Shown: positions 54,248-62,557 of the stretch, piece after piece
How positions within the stretch are numbered: the stretch's first letter is position 1
Layout: each line of letters opens with the position of its first letter
From: Accumulibacter sp.
GTDB lineage: Bacteria; Pseudomonadota; Gammaproteobacteria; Burkholderiales; Rhodocyclaceae
Assembly (NCBI RefSeq): GCF_023806635.1
Contig: NZ_JAMTDQ010000090.1
Coordinates: 1 to 64,000 of the forward strand
Direction: 5' to 3'
Length of the DNA: 64,000 nucleotides
The notes under the pieces: model-generated
Told to the model about the DNA's origin: nothing
What the model saw: only the letters and a program-made list of their open reading frames with translations
The model's database searches: none
Made by a program: the position numbers and the translations under genes

Positions 54248-55426
54248 TCAGCTGCCCGGTCTGGCGGCCGCCGCGCCTGCGCTGGCCGCCGCCGGTTGCG
54301 GGCTTACCGCGCGACCGGGAACCGCCTGCAGCAGGCCTTCGACGATCACCAGGTCGTCGGCGGCGAGGCCTTCGCTGACGACGAGGCGGTCGCCGACCTG
54401 CAGCCCCAGCTTGACGCCGCGGCGTTCGACGATGTTCTGCGCATTGACGACGAGGACGTATTCGCCCTGCTGGTCGAAGCGGACGGCATCGCCGGGAACC
54501 AGCAGGGCGTCCTTCGCTTCCAGGGCGGACACCCGCAGCCGCGCGAAGAGGCCGGGCAGGATCCGCTGGTCGCGATTGGCGAAGACGCCGCGCACCTGCA
54601 GGGTGCCGGTGGTCGGCGCGATGCCGATGGCGGCGAAGTCGAGGTGCCCCTGGTGCGGATGGCCTTCTTCGGTGAGCAGGCCGAAGGTCGCGGGAACGAG
54701 TCCGCGGCTGATCGCGTCGCGCGGCAGCGCCTTCTGCCGCTCGATCAGCCGCAGGAGCTCGCGCTGGTCGATGGTGAAGTAGACGTGGATGGGGTCGATC
54801 TGTTCGATCTCGGCGAGCGACGTTGGCTGGCCGATGCCGCCGACGAGGTTGCCCGTGTCGACCAGGTGCCGGCCGATGCGGCCGGCGATCGGTGCCCTGA
54901 CCAGCGTGTAGCCCAGGGTGAGCTGCGCGATTTCGACCTGTGCCTGCGCGGCGAGCAGCCTCGCCGCCGCCTGCTCCTTCTCCGTTCGCCAGTGGTCGAC
55001 CTGCGTCTGCGTGGCGGCGTCCTGCCGGACCAGGTCGGTGTAGCGGCGCAGCTCGGTGGTTGCGTGCCAGAGCGCTGCCTTCTCCACCGCCACCTGCGCC
55101 TGCGCCTTCTTCAGCTGCGCCTGGTACTGCGCCTGCTGGATGGTGAACAGGAGATCGCCCTTTTTCACCTGCTGACCGTCGGTGAAGTGGATCTTCTCGA
55201 GATAGCCCTCGACGCGCGCCACCACGGTGACCTTCTGCGTCGCCGCGGTGTTGCCGGTGAAGTCGAGGTAGTTGGCGACGCTCTCGCTGACCGGCCGGGC
55301 CACGGTGACGGCCGGCGGCGGCGGGGCCGCGGTCTCCTGCGCATCCCGGCAGCCGGGCATCGACGCCACCGCCGCCGCGACGGCGAGCAGGAAAGCGCGG
55401 CAGCGGCGCCCGCTCGAAGCGATCAT
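54248..55426 (-). CDS. periplasmic adaptor (membrane fusion) lipoprotein of RND efflux system
   Basis: A 392-aa MFP. N-terminal signal with lipobox (AVASMPGC), barrel-sandwich hybrid halves (VVARVEGYLEKIHFTDGQQVKKGD and the matching APIAGRIGRHLVDTGNLV), coiled coil between them (about 90-160), beta-barrel with IDPIHVYFTIDQREL, and a C-terminal part rich in Ala. ATG 55426 with GGGAG 8 nt ahead. It links the two pumps to the outer-membrane factor. Stop lies 18 bp before the next gene. Confidence 0.93.
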   Translation of the reverse strand: MIASSGRRCRAFLLAVAAAVASMPGCRDAQETAAPPPPAVTVARPVSESVANYLDFTGNTAATQKVTVVARVEGYLEKIHFTDGQQVKKGDLLFTIQQAQYQAQLKKAQAQVAVEKAALWHATTELRRYTDLVRQDAATQTQVDHWRTEKEQAAARLLAAQAQVEIAQLTLGYTLVRAPIAGRIGRHLVDTGNLVGGIGQPTSLAEIEQIDPIHVYFTIDQRELLRLIERQKALPRDAISRGLVPATFGLLTEEGHPHQGHLDFAAIGIAPTTGTLQVRGVFANRDQRILPGLFARLRVSALEAKDALLVPGDAVRFDQQGEYVLVVNAQNIVERRGVKLGLQVGDRLVVSEGLAADDLVIVEGLLQAVPGRAVSPQPAAASAGAAAARPGS

Positions 55427-55462
55427 TTGCGTTCTCCCGTACACTCGGGCCGGCTCAGCGGA

Positions 55463-57091
55463 TCACCACTCGGGCGGGCGGAACAGGGGCCCGACGTCCT
55501 CGGGCCCCGGCAGGCCGGGCGCTTGCGGGCGCAACAGCTCCGGCGCCCCCCAATCGGTGCGGGCTGCCATCTCTTCCCGCGTCGCCAGCGGCACGAAATC
55601 GCGACCATCGCGCAACGCCCATCCGCCCCCGAGCGCGCGGTAGGCCTTGATCAGGCCGAGCGGGATGTTGCCCTGCGCGACCGCGAGGCTGTTCTGTGCC
55701 TTGTAGAGGTTTTCCTCGGCGTTCAGCACGACATTGAAGTCAGCGGTGCCCTCCTTGTATTGCAGGAGGGCGATCTGGAACGCGCCCGTCGCGGCGACGA
55801 CGCTCGTCTGCAGCAAGGCCGCCTCGACGCGCGACTGGCTGAACTCGGTGATGCCGTTCTCCACCTCCTGCTGCGCCTTGAGCACGACGTTCCGGTAGTC
55901 GACGAGCAGCCCCTGCAGTTTGGCATCCTGGACGCGCACGTTGTTGGTGATCTGGCCGTAGTTGAGGATGCTCCACTGGATCGCGGGCCCGGCGGAGTAG
56001 CCGACACTGCCGGAGCCAAGGCTCGACTGGCCGACGTCGGAACTCAGCCTGCCGATGCTGCCAATGAGCGAGAAGGAGGGGAAGAGCGCGCCCTTGGCGA
56101 GGCCGATCTGCGCCGACTGCGCTGCCGCGTGGAGCTCCGCCTTGCGCACGTCGGGGCGGCGCCGCAGCAGGTCGGCGGGAATGCCGACGACCAGGCTCGC
56201 GGGCGCGACCGGGATCCCGGACGTTCCCGCCAGCAGGTCGTCGAGCGGCGCCGGTGGCATGCCGAGCAGCACGCTGAGCGCGTTCGTCGCTTTCCGTCGC
56301 TCGATGGTGAGCTGGGGGATCGTCGCTTCGGTGGCGCCGAGGACGTTCTCCGCCTGGTAGACGTCGCGCCTGGTCACGACGCCGCCGGCGAAGCGGGCAC
56401 GCGCGATCGCCAGCGCCTTTTGCTGGCGCAGGATGTTCTCGCGGGCGATGTCGAGTTGCACGTCGATGGTGCGAATCCTGACGTAGGCGCTGGCGACGTC
56501 GCCGGTCAGGGTGACGAGCACGTCGTCGTAGGCGGCGACCGACGCGAGAAAGGCGCTGCTGGCCGACTCGATGCCGCGCCGCACCTTGCCCCACAGGTCG
56601 AGCTCCCAGCCGACCTGTGCGCCCAGCGTGAGCTGCCAGAACGTGTTGTCAATGGGCGCATAGGGCACCGAGACCGGGATCCGGTTGTAGCTCGCCGTGG
56701 CGCTCAGTTGCTGCTGCTGCGGGTAGATTTCGCCGATCGCAACACCCAGCTGGGCGCGCGCCTCGAGGACGCGTACACCGGCGGACAGGAGGCTCAGGTT
56801 CCGCTCATAGGCGAGGTCGATCAGCTTCGACAGGACCGGATCGTCGAGCGACGACCACCAGTCGCGGTACTGCGCCCGGCCGGAGTCGATCGTCCCGCTG
56901 CCGGCATCCATCCAGTCGGTCGCGACCTCCACGGGCGGGCGCTTGAAGTCGGGACCGATCATGCATGCGGACGACAGCAGGGCGAACGTACAGGCAAGCC
57001 ACACGCGCCGTGCTGGCCGGCAGTCGCCGCGCGAACGGGTGCGCCGAGGGCTGGCAACCGGTAAGGTCAGGAAACTCAGAGCGCCCGTCAT
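55463..57091 (-). CDS. outer-membrane efflux lipoprotein (NodT/OprM family)
   Basis: A 542-aa TolC-like factor. Signal with lipobox LLSSACMIGPDFKRPP (acylated Cys about 43). Two OEP repeats: WELDLWGKVRRGIESA and ...RRRPDVRKAELHAAAQSAQIG, the usual NodT signatures, and YKEGTADFNVVLNAEENLY near the end. ATG 57091 starts a basic N-terminus; the longer frame is less likely. First gene of the efflux operon, opposite to mux/mdt order where it is last or absent. No regulator gene adjoins. Confidence 0.92.
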   Translation of the reverse strand: MTGALSFLTLPVASPRRTRSRGDCRPARRVWLACTFALLSSACMIGPDFKRPPVEVATDWMDAGSGTIDSGRAQYRDWWSSLDDPVLSKLIDLAYERNLSLLSAGVRVLEARAQLGVAIGEIYPQQQQLSATASYNRIPVSVPYAPIDNTFWQLTLGAQVGWELDLWGKVRRGIESASSAFLASVAAYDDVLVTLTGDVASAYVRIRTIDVQLDIARENILRQQKALAIARARFAGGVVTRRDVYQAENVLGATEATIPQLTIERRKATNALSVLLGMPPAPLDDLLAGTSGIPVAPASLVVGIPADLLRRRPDVRKAELHAAAQSAQIGLAKGALFPSFSLIGSIGRLSSDVGQSSLGSGSVGYSAGPAIQWSILNYGQITNNVRVQDAKLQGLLVDYRNVVLKAQQEVENGITEFSQSRVEAALLQTSVVAATGAFQIALLQYKEGTADFNVVLNAEENLYKAQNSLAVAQGNIPLGLIKAYRALGGGWALRDGRDFVPLATREEMAARTDWGAPELLRPQAPGLPGPEDVGPLFRPPEW

Positions 57092-57324
57092 GCTGCAACC
57101 AGGGACAAGGATAGGGAATCGAGCGACACCACCGGCAGTGTATGAGCTCCCGTGAAGCAGCGTCAATCCCGGACCGTGTTCGCGGGAGCCGCACTGGCTC
57201 GGGTACCGCCTGGTTTTTGCCCATCACCAGACGCATCCAGTGCGCGATGCACGCGGGGGAATGGCGCAGCAACGATGAGCAGCGCGTCCTGTCGTCGAAT
57301 CCGGCTGGCGCCGGTACAGCTGCA

Positions 57325-57732
57325 CTACCAGAAAGCTCGCGGGTAATGGACCAGAATGTTGCGATCGGCCGTGAGAAGAGGTGCCTGGCAATGGGCCGCC
57401 TGAGCCACGATCAGCCGGTCGAAGGGATCGCGGGTCCATGTCTGGTCTACCGCTGCGCCCACGACCGAAGCGAACGGTCGCTTGCAGGTTTCGAGGTCGA
57501 CTTCGCGGCGAAGGACGTCAAGGAGCGTGGCCGCGTTGCAGTTGATGCGACCGATCTCGTGCAGGTACGCAAGTTCCAGTTCAACGATGGGCGAGATCAG
57601 CAGCCGTTCTGCGGCATCGATGGCACGACCGCCGGCTGGCGTCAGGCGCTTGGCCCCATCCTGATAGAGCCAGACGAGGACGTGGGTGTCGAGGTAGAGC
57701 GGCGACGGATCCGGCGTCGGCACTCGACTCAC
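57325..57732 (-). CDS. PIN-domain toxin of a Phd/PIN module
   Basis: A 135-aa PIN protein: LYLDTHVLVWLYQDG with the first Asp, SPIVELELAYLHEIG with Glu, TRDPFDRLIVAQAAHCQAPLLTADRNIL with the last Asp cluster. Start codon GTG 57732 overlaps the antitoxin TGA (GTGA). Similar to PIN toxins linked to Phd-type antitoxins. An ATG-started longer frame from 57996 is antitoxin read in another frame. Confidence 0.85.
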   Translation of the reverse strand: MSRVPTPDPSPLYLDTHVLVWLYQDGAKRLTPAGGRAIDAAERLLISPIVELELAYLHEIGRINCNAATLLDVLRREVDLETCKRPFASVVGAAVDQTWTRDPFDRLIVAQAAHCQAPLLTADRNILVHYPRAFW

Positions 57733-57965
57733 GGCAGCGGCTGCCAGGCGTCGTCCCACGAGAGATTCGCCAGATCCTCCGGATTGCCGCTGACCGTGCC
57801 CGGGTGAGGGGAGAGGCGGGCCAAGCGGCTGCCCGACGCGGCCAGAACCATGCGCACGGTTCCTCCGGGACGTTCGATCTCGACCGTCTCGCCACTGCTG
57901 ACGACCTGGTCCAGGGTCTTGAACAGTTCGGCACGCAGGCGGGTGGCAGTCATGCGATGAGCCAT
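57729..57965 (-). CDS. Phd/YefM-type antitoxin
   Basis: A 78-aa antitoxin. MTATRLRAELFKTLDQVVSSGETVEIER is the Phd/YefM N-terminal fold; the C-terminus is short and Trp-containing (LSWDDAWQPLP), as in toxin-binding tails. Start ATG at 57965 or 57953. A nested palindrome lies 23 bp upstream and is the likely operator. Confidence 0.85.
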   Translation of the reverse strand: MAHRMTATRLRAELFKTLDQVVSSGETVEIERPGGTVRMVLAASGSRLARLSPHPGTVSGNPEDLANLSWDDAWQPLP

Positions 57966-57987
57966 GGCAGTCTTCCTCGAAGGCGAT

Positions 57988-58018
57988 TGCGTACATGTTA
58001 CGTCATCTGACGTACGCA
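57988..58018. promoter_or_regulatory. nested palindromic operator of the Phd/PIN module
   Basis: Outer arms TGCGTAC (57988-57994) and GTACGCA (58012-58018) flank an inner perfect repeat ACGTCA-TC-TGACGT (58000-58013). It is centred about 38 bp upstream of the antitoxin start, where the family binds for autorepression. Confidence 0.65.
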
Positions 58019-58199
58019 TTCAAACGCGGCGAGAACCAGGAGAAGAGCCCCCCTGCCGAGCCGGATGCTGGGCAGCCGCGCGCACGCGCCGACACCCACA
58101 AGCGAACGCCAGACTGGCACAATGGTGACTGGATCGGTCCGGAAGATGCCCATCGGCGCGCCCGGGTCGTGTTGCTCTGCCCAGACCTGGAGAGTCACG
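58019..58199. other. promoter region of the GNAT-ACP/AT/AsnB cluster
   Basis: No gene seen between the toxin-antitoxin operator and the small ORF at 58200. The only promoter-like piece is CACAAT near 58118 with no good -35. Confidence 0.4.
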
Positions 58200-58367
58200 A
58201 TGGACCCATTGCAGGCGAGGCTGCAGGAAATCCTGCCCGGCGAGCACCCCGGCAGCGCCGAACGCGGCGCTTCGACCGTGGCGCCGGTTTGCGCCTGTCT
58301 CGAGGCATGGATGCCGACTGGCCGCGATCGCCTGCGCAGGAGCATCGCGAGCGACGCATGCATCTGA
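58200..58367 (+). CDS. possible 55-aa leader ORF of the biosynthetic cluster
   Basis: ATG 58200 has a well-placed GGAGAG (6 nt ahead). The 55-codon product starts MDPLQARLQEILPGEH, an amphipathic helix, and then loses character (Arg/Cys-rich). Its TGA lies a few bases inside the GNAT-ACP gene (ATG 58358), so it may couple translation of that gene. Protein function, if any, unknown. Confidence 0.35.
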   Translation: MDPLQARLQEILPGEHPGSAERGASTVAPVCACLEAWMPTGRDRLRRSIASDACI

Positions 58368-59398
58368 CCGCCTTGCCGGCAATCGTCGAATGCCGCTTCG
58401 ATCAGGGCCTGATCGCGCACAAGGTGGGAACCTGGCGCGCACCGCCTGCGGTCTCGCGGCGACAGTTGGCGGAACTGCGCGAGAACGCGGCGGCGGACGG
58501 CTATTCGGTCGTCCATGTCCGCTCCGCAGAGCCGATCGAAGACCTGGCGCCGTGCTTTCAGGGTTGCTTGCTGCAGTTTGAGGGCGACCGCGACGCTGCC
58601 TTGGCAGTCCTCGGCCGCTTTCCGCAGAAGTACCGGACCAGGGCCCTGGCCGAAGGTGACTGGCCGGCCATCGCCGCCCTCTATCGCCAGGCCTCACCGA
58701 CGCGCTTCAGTCGCGACCCGGCCATCGGCCCGGCACGCGCGCTTCGGCACAAGCTCAAGTGTCTGCGTACCTACTGGCAGGACTTCCCCGGTTTCTTTCT
58801 GGTCGCGCTGGGATCACGCGACGAGGTCGTCAGCGTCCAGGGGTGCATGCCACGGGAAGGCTGCTTCGACCTCTACGAGTCTGTGGTGTCAGCCGATTCA
58901 CGTACCGGCTTCGCCTTGGCGGCGATGTTGCGCGCCAACCTCGAACTCTGTCGTCAGCGCTTCCCGCTGCTGACCGGTATCGTCACCCGGATCTACAGTG
59001 ACAATCCGGTCTCCATCCAGTATTACCGCAAGCTCGGGATGGTTCACACTGGCAGCGATTGGTTCTACCATCTCTGGCTCGAGCAGCGGAGGGCAACGGC
59101 GATGGACATTGAAAGCCTGAGAGAGACCGTGGCGCGCTTTCTCCACGATCAGTTTCTCGTCGATTTCGACGGCAACAAGGTCGACGGGGGAACCGATCTG
59201 TTCGCTGGCGGTTTCATCGACTCCTTCGGGTTCATGGAGCTGATCTCCTTTCTCGAAACCGAGTTCGGTGTCGAGTACGCGGCGGAGGAACTGCTGCTCG
59301 GACAACTCAACAGCCTCGACGGGCTCGTCGCCTCGGTCGGCAGGAAGCTCGCCGAAGTGGCACCCGGCGCCGCCCGCGAGCGCCCGCCCCAATCCTGA
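58358..59398 (+). CDS. GNAT acyltransferase-acyl carrier protein fusion
   Basis: A 346-aa fusion. Residues 1-245 form a GNAT-type protein with a WecD-like layout: N-terminal domain (to about 90), then EGDWPAIAALYRQASPTRFS, ESVVSADSRTGFALAAMLRA and a closing IYSDNPVSIQYYRKLGMVHTGS (acetyl-CoA fold end). Residues 249-335 are an acyl carrier protein with the phosphopantetheine serine S289 in AGGFIDSFGFMELISFLE. Inside the gene, GGAGGG at 59088 precedes an ATG at 59102 that begins the ACP part, so a free ACP may also be made. ATG 58358 has only a distant AGGAG; ATG 58307 is an alternative. The next gene begins 7 bp later. Confidence 0.8.
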   Translation: MHLTALPAIVECRFDQGLIAHKVGTWRAPPAVSRRQLAELRENAAADGYSVVHVRSAEPIEDLAPCFQGCLLQFEGDRDAALAVLGRFPQKYRTRALAEGDWPAIAALYRQASPTRFSRDPAIGPARALRHKLKCLRTYWQDFPGFFLVALGSRDEVVSVQGCMPREGCFDLYESVVSADSRTGFALAAMLRANLELCRQRFPLLTGIVTRIYSDNPVSIQYYRKLGMVHTGSDWFYHLWLEQRRATAMDIESLRETVARFLHDQFLVDFDGNKVDGGTDLFAGGFIDSFGFMELISFLETEFGVEYAAEELLLGQLNSLDGLVASVGRKLAEVAPGAARERPPQS

Positions 59399-59405
59399 GG
59401 CTGGC

Positions 59406-60323
59406 ATGCGCGAAGCTCGGCGGACCGCCCTGCTGTTTCCCGGGCAGGGCGCGCACGCCCTCGCGATGCTTGACGGACTGCGGGATTGCCCGTCTTTCGG
59501 CGAGCGCCATGCGTGCATCGTCGAACGGATCAAGCTCGACCCGCTGCGCCAGCCGGATGCGGCCGAGCTGATCAACACGAACCAGGTCAGCTCCCTGTAT
59601 ACCGTGCTCGCCAGCAGCCTGTCGCTCGATCTGTTGCGCGCGCAGGGCACTCGCCCGGCAGCACTGGCCGGATACAGCGTCGGGTGGTGGACGGCGCTGT
59701 ACGCTGCCGGCGTCGTTTCCTTCGAGCAATTGGTCGACATCGTCCACACCCGCGCCCTGTTCATGGACGACTGCTTCGCGGAGCGCCGCGGGGCGATGCT
59801 CGCGGTCATCGGCCTGTCGCTGCCAGCGGTGGAGCAGGTGCGCCAAGAGTTGCAGGCGGATGGCTGCTTCCTCGCCATCAGCAACCACAACTGCCTTGGC
59901 CAGTACTCGCTGTCTGGCGAGCTGGCGGCGGTGGAACGGGCGATTCCCCGGCTTGCCGCCCTGCAACCGAAGAAGATCCAGCGCCTGCCGGTGGCCGGCG
60001 CCTGGCATTGCGCCCTGCTCGACGAGGCTGAGCGCCGCTTTCTTGCCTTTCTCGAAGAACTGCCGCTCGGCAGGGCTTCGCTGCCCGTCTGCGACAACGT
60101 CAGCGGCGGCTTCCTGCCGGAAGACGACCAGGAGATGAAGCGGCAACTCGCCCGGCAGGTGGCGGCGCCGGTGCAATGGGAAGCATGCATGCAGACGCTG
60201 CTCCGCGCAGGCTGCAACGAGTTCATCGAGACCGGGTTCGGCCAGGTGCTCACTTCGTTCGGCTTCTTCATCAACCGCAAGGTGCTGCATCGGTCGTTCC
60301 ACGATCAGGGCAGCAGCGGCTGA
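59406..60323 (+). CDS. stand-alone FabD-like acyltransferase (malonyl-CoA:ACP type)
   Basis: A 305-aa acyltransferase. Catalytic Ser S91 in GYSVGWW (GxSxG), R116 in HTRALFMDD for carboxylate binding, H201 in GAWHCALL, and ETGFGQVLTSFG at the end. FPGQGAHALAM opens the protein as in all FabD relatives. It probably loads a malonyl-type unit on the ACP of the gene before it. The presence of R116 favours a dicarboxylic acyl group. The GxSxG reads GYSVG instead of GHSLG of housekeeping FabD, so it is a specialised member. Confidence 0.88.
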   Translation: MREARRTALLFPGQGAHALAMLDGLRDCPSFGERHACIVERIKLDPLRQPDAAELINTNQVSSLYTVLASSLSLDLLRAQGTRPAALAGYSVGWWTALYAAGVVSFEQLVDIVHTRALFMDDCFAERRGAMLAVIGLSLPAVEQVRQELQADGCFLAISNHNCLGQYSLSGELAAVERAIPRLAALQPKKIQRLPVAGAWHCALLDEAERRFLAFLEELPLGRASLPVCDNVSGGFLPEDDQEMKRQLARQVAAPVQWEACMQTLLRAGCNEFIETGFGQVLTSFGFFINRKVLHRSFHDQGSSG

Positions 60324-60328
60324 CGGCC

Positions 60329-62323
60329 ATGTGCGGCATCGCCGGTTTCTTCGCCTGCGGGACCGATCCGGCGACGCACGAGCGGATCATCGGCGAGATG
60401 CTGTCGACCATCGTCCATCGCGGCCCGGACGAGATCGGCTACTACCTCGACGACCACGCGGCTCTTGGCTGCGTGCGCTTGAGCATCATCGATCTGTCGA
60501 ACGGGTCGCAGCCGATGGGCGACGCCAGCCAGCGCTACTGGATTGCCTACAACGGCGAGGTTTACAACTACCTGGAGCTGCGTCGCGAACTGGCTGACCT
60601 GGGCTGCCGCTTCCGTACCGGCAGCGACACGGAAGTGGTCCTGCATGCGTGGATCGAATGGGGATTCGCTGCCCTCGCCCGGCTCAACGGCGGCTACGCG
60701 TTCTGCATCTACGATGCCCTCGAGCGCAGCATCACGCTGGTCCGCGACCGCTTTGGCAAGCGCCCGCTGTTCTACGCGCAGCATCACGTTGGCTGGCTTT
60801 TCGCCTCTGAAATGAAAGCCTTTTCGGTCTTCCCGGGCTGGCGTTTCGCGTGGGATGCGGATGCGCTGCGCAGCGTCTTCGCCTGCTGGACGCCGCTGCC
60901 GGACGACGGCTGCTACCAGGGAGTCCGGCAGGTGCTGCCGGGCTGTTGCGTCCGCTTCTGCGACGGGCAGGTGACGCAGCAGAGATACTGGCGACCCGAT
61001 CCGGCAGCGGCACCCTTCCCCGGCAGCCGGCAGGAGGCTGAGGAGACGATCCGCAGCCTCCTGGCCGACAGCGTTCGCCTGCGCCTGCGCAGCGACGTCG
61101 AGGTTGCCACCTATCTCAGCGGCGGCATCGACTCGGCAGCAGTGACCTGCCTGGCGCAGGAGCAGGCCGGGCAACGGATTCACAGTTTTTCGGTTTCCTT
61201 TGCCGACCCCGACTTCGATGAGTCCGCCTATCAGAGGCGTCTCAGCGAGGCCCTCGGAACCTCACATCATGTCCTGACGATCGAGCCGGGGGACATCGCG
61301 CGAAGCTTTCCCGCTGCGCTGCTGCAGGCCGAAATCCCCGTCTTCCGTACCGCCTTCGTGCCGCTGCACCTGCTCTCGGCCAAGGTGAGAGAGCACGGCA
61401 TCAAGGTCGTGCTGACCGGGGAGGGCGCGGACGAAGCCTTCCTCGGCTACGACATCTTCAAGGAGGCGTGGCTGCTGCAGCATTGGGCGACGATGAGCGC
61501 CGAACAGCGAAGCGATTTCGTCGCCGCCATGTACCCCTACCTGAAACACTTCAGCAAGGCCAACGCCCGCTTGCTCGTACCGCTCTACGAGCGACAGGCG
61601 CAACTGGCGGAGCATTGGTCGCTGTCGCACGCCACTCGTTTCGCCAATTCGGCGCTGGCTGGCCGTCTGCTGCAGGCCGGTAGTGGCGGTGAAGCGCGTC
61701 TGCAACGGCACCTTGCGGTACAGCACCCGGCATTCCTCGACTGGTCGTCGGTCCAGCGCGGACAGTTGATCGAGCTGACCGCACTGCTGCCCGGCTACCT
61801 TTTGTCGACCCAGGGCGACCGTGCAACGCTGGCGCACGGCGTCGAGAACCGCTGTCCGTTCCTCGACTACCGCTTGTTCGAGTTTGCCGCCTCGCTGCCG
61901 GTGGAGTTGCGTCTCGAGCACGGCCTGCGCGAGAAACAGATCCTGAAGAGTGCCTTTGCCGAACACCTGCCGCCGGAAATCGCCGCGCGCCCGAAACAGC
62001 CCTATCGCGCGCCGGATGCGCCCGCCTTCCTCGGGCAGGCGGGCCAGGTCGACGAAATCGACGCGGCTCTCCGCCCCGCCGAACTCGCTACGATCGAGGT
62101 GCTCGACCTCGGCACCAGCCTGCGCTTCCTGGACATGATCCGCCGCAAGCCGCCAGACCGGCTCAGTCAGGCCGAGAACCAGGCTTTCGTCCTCCTGCTC
62201 TCCCTGAGCCTGCTCAACCGTTCCTTCGTCTGCCAGGGACACGATTTCCGACAGCCACGGTGGCAGCTGCTGCCACGCACGATCCATGACCGGCGTTCGC
62301 TGAAGCCGTGGCGGGGCTGCTGA
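60329..62323 (+). CDS. AsnB-type asparagine synthetase / amidotransferase
   Basis: A 664-aa glutamine-hydrolysing synthetase. Nucleophile C2 (MCGIAGFF), glutaminase motifs RGPDEIG and YNGEVYNYLELR, then the synthetase with the PPi loop SGGIDS (264-269), TGEGADEAFLGYDIF and VENRCPFLDYRLFEFAASLP. Family members make asparagine or amidate other carboxylates in secondary metabolism. Next to an ACP and a malonyl-type transferase, an amide formed on a carrier-bound malonate (malonamate starter) is the more attractive idea (inference). ATG is 5 bp after the previous stop. Confidence 0.92.
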   Translation: MCGIAGFFACGTDPATHERIIGEMLSTIVHRGPDEIGYYLDDHAALGCVRLSIIDLSNGSQPMGDASQRYWIAYNGEVYNYLELRRELADLGCRFRTGSDTEVVLHAWIEWGFAALARLNGGYAFCIYDALERSITLVRDRFGKRPLFYAQHHVGWLFASEMKAFSVFPGWRFAWDADALRSVFACWTPLPDDGCYQGVRQVLPGCCVRFCDGQVTQQRYWRPDPAAAPFPGSRQEAEETIRSLLADSVRLRLRSDVEVATYLSGGIDSAAVTCLAQEQAGQRIHSFSVSFADPDFDESAYQRRLSEALGTSHHVLTIEPGDIARSFPAALLQAEIPVFRTAFVPLHLLSAKVREHGIKVVLTGEGADEAFLGYDIFKEAWLLQHWATMSAEQRSDFVAAMYPYLKHFSKANARLLVPLYERQAQLAEHWSLSHATRFANSALAGRLLQAGSGGEARLQRHLAVQHPAFLDWSSVQRGQLIELTALLPGYLLSTQGDRATLAHGVENRCPFLDYRLFEFAASLPVELRLEHGLREKQILKSAFAEHLPPEIAARPKQPYRAPDAPAFLGQAGQVDEIDAALRPAELATIEVLDLGTSLRFLDMIRRKPPDRLSQAENQAFVLLLSLSLLNRSFVCQGHDFRQPRWQLLPRTIHDRRSLKPWRGC

Positions 62324-62338
62324 GCGCTATTGTTTCGT

Positions 62339-62387
62339 TGGTGCCCCCACTCGGAATCGAACCAAGACCTGATGATTACAAATCATC
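62339..62387 (-). other. attachment site: 3' fragment of tRNA-Thr (UGU)
   Basis: Minus strand: anticodon stem-loop GATGA-TTTGTAA-TCATC (anticodon TGT), T-arm CTTGG-TTCGATT-CCGAG, acceptor TGGGGGC, then A and CCA. The 5' half of a tRNA is absent beyond 62387. A 3' tRNA fragment next to an integrase gene is the usual footprint of site-specific insertion into a tRNA gene. The fragment's 3' end faces the left, so the element lies to the right, and the intact tRNA should be at its far end outside the window. Confidence 0.8.
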
Positions 62388-62470
62388 AAAATTGCCGTTT
62401 TTCGGCGTTGACTGACGTCGCAGAGTTCGTGGAGCATATATAAAACTCGTTACTAATCAAGCAACGAGAG

Positions 62471-62521
62471 TTGCATCGAGTTGATCGGTGTTGCTATCAT
62501 CGGGGTACACAGGGGGTACAC
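62471..62521 (+). promoter_or_regulatory. integrase promoter with tandem GGGGTACAC repeats
   Basis: TTGCAT (62471-62476), 18-bp spacer, TATCAT (62495-62500), then GGGGTACAC twice with an 11-bp period (62502-62510, 62513-62521), so on one face of the helix. Likely binding site for the integrase's arm domain or for an excisionase. Confidence 0.5.
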
Positions 62522-62557
62522 GAAATCTGGCCACCCTGATTCCAGAGGACCCGACCG

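Noticed and set aside
50816-57064. 2082-codon open frame opposite the efflux operon
   Set aside because: Covers four certain genes in antisense, composition is Asp/Arg/Glu/Gln-rich repeats typical of shadow frames.
57995-58357. Upstream 121-codon extension of the GNAT-ACP gene
   Set aside because: No similarity to the family and it overlaps the toxin-antitoxin operator; start at 58307 or 58358 fits better.
62339-62450. Intact tRNA gene
   Set aside because: The 5' acceptor strand (GCCCCCA) and D-arm are absent upstream of the anticodon arm.
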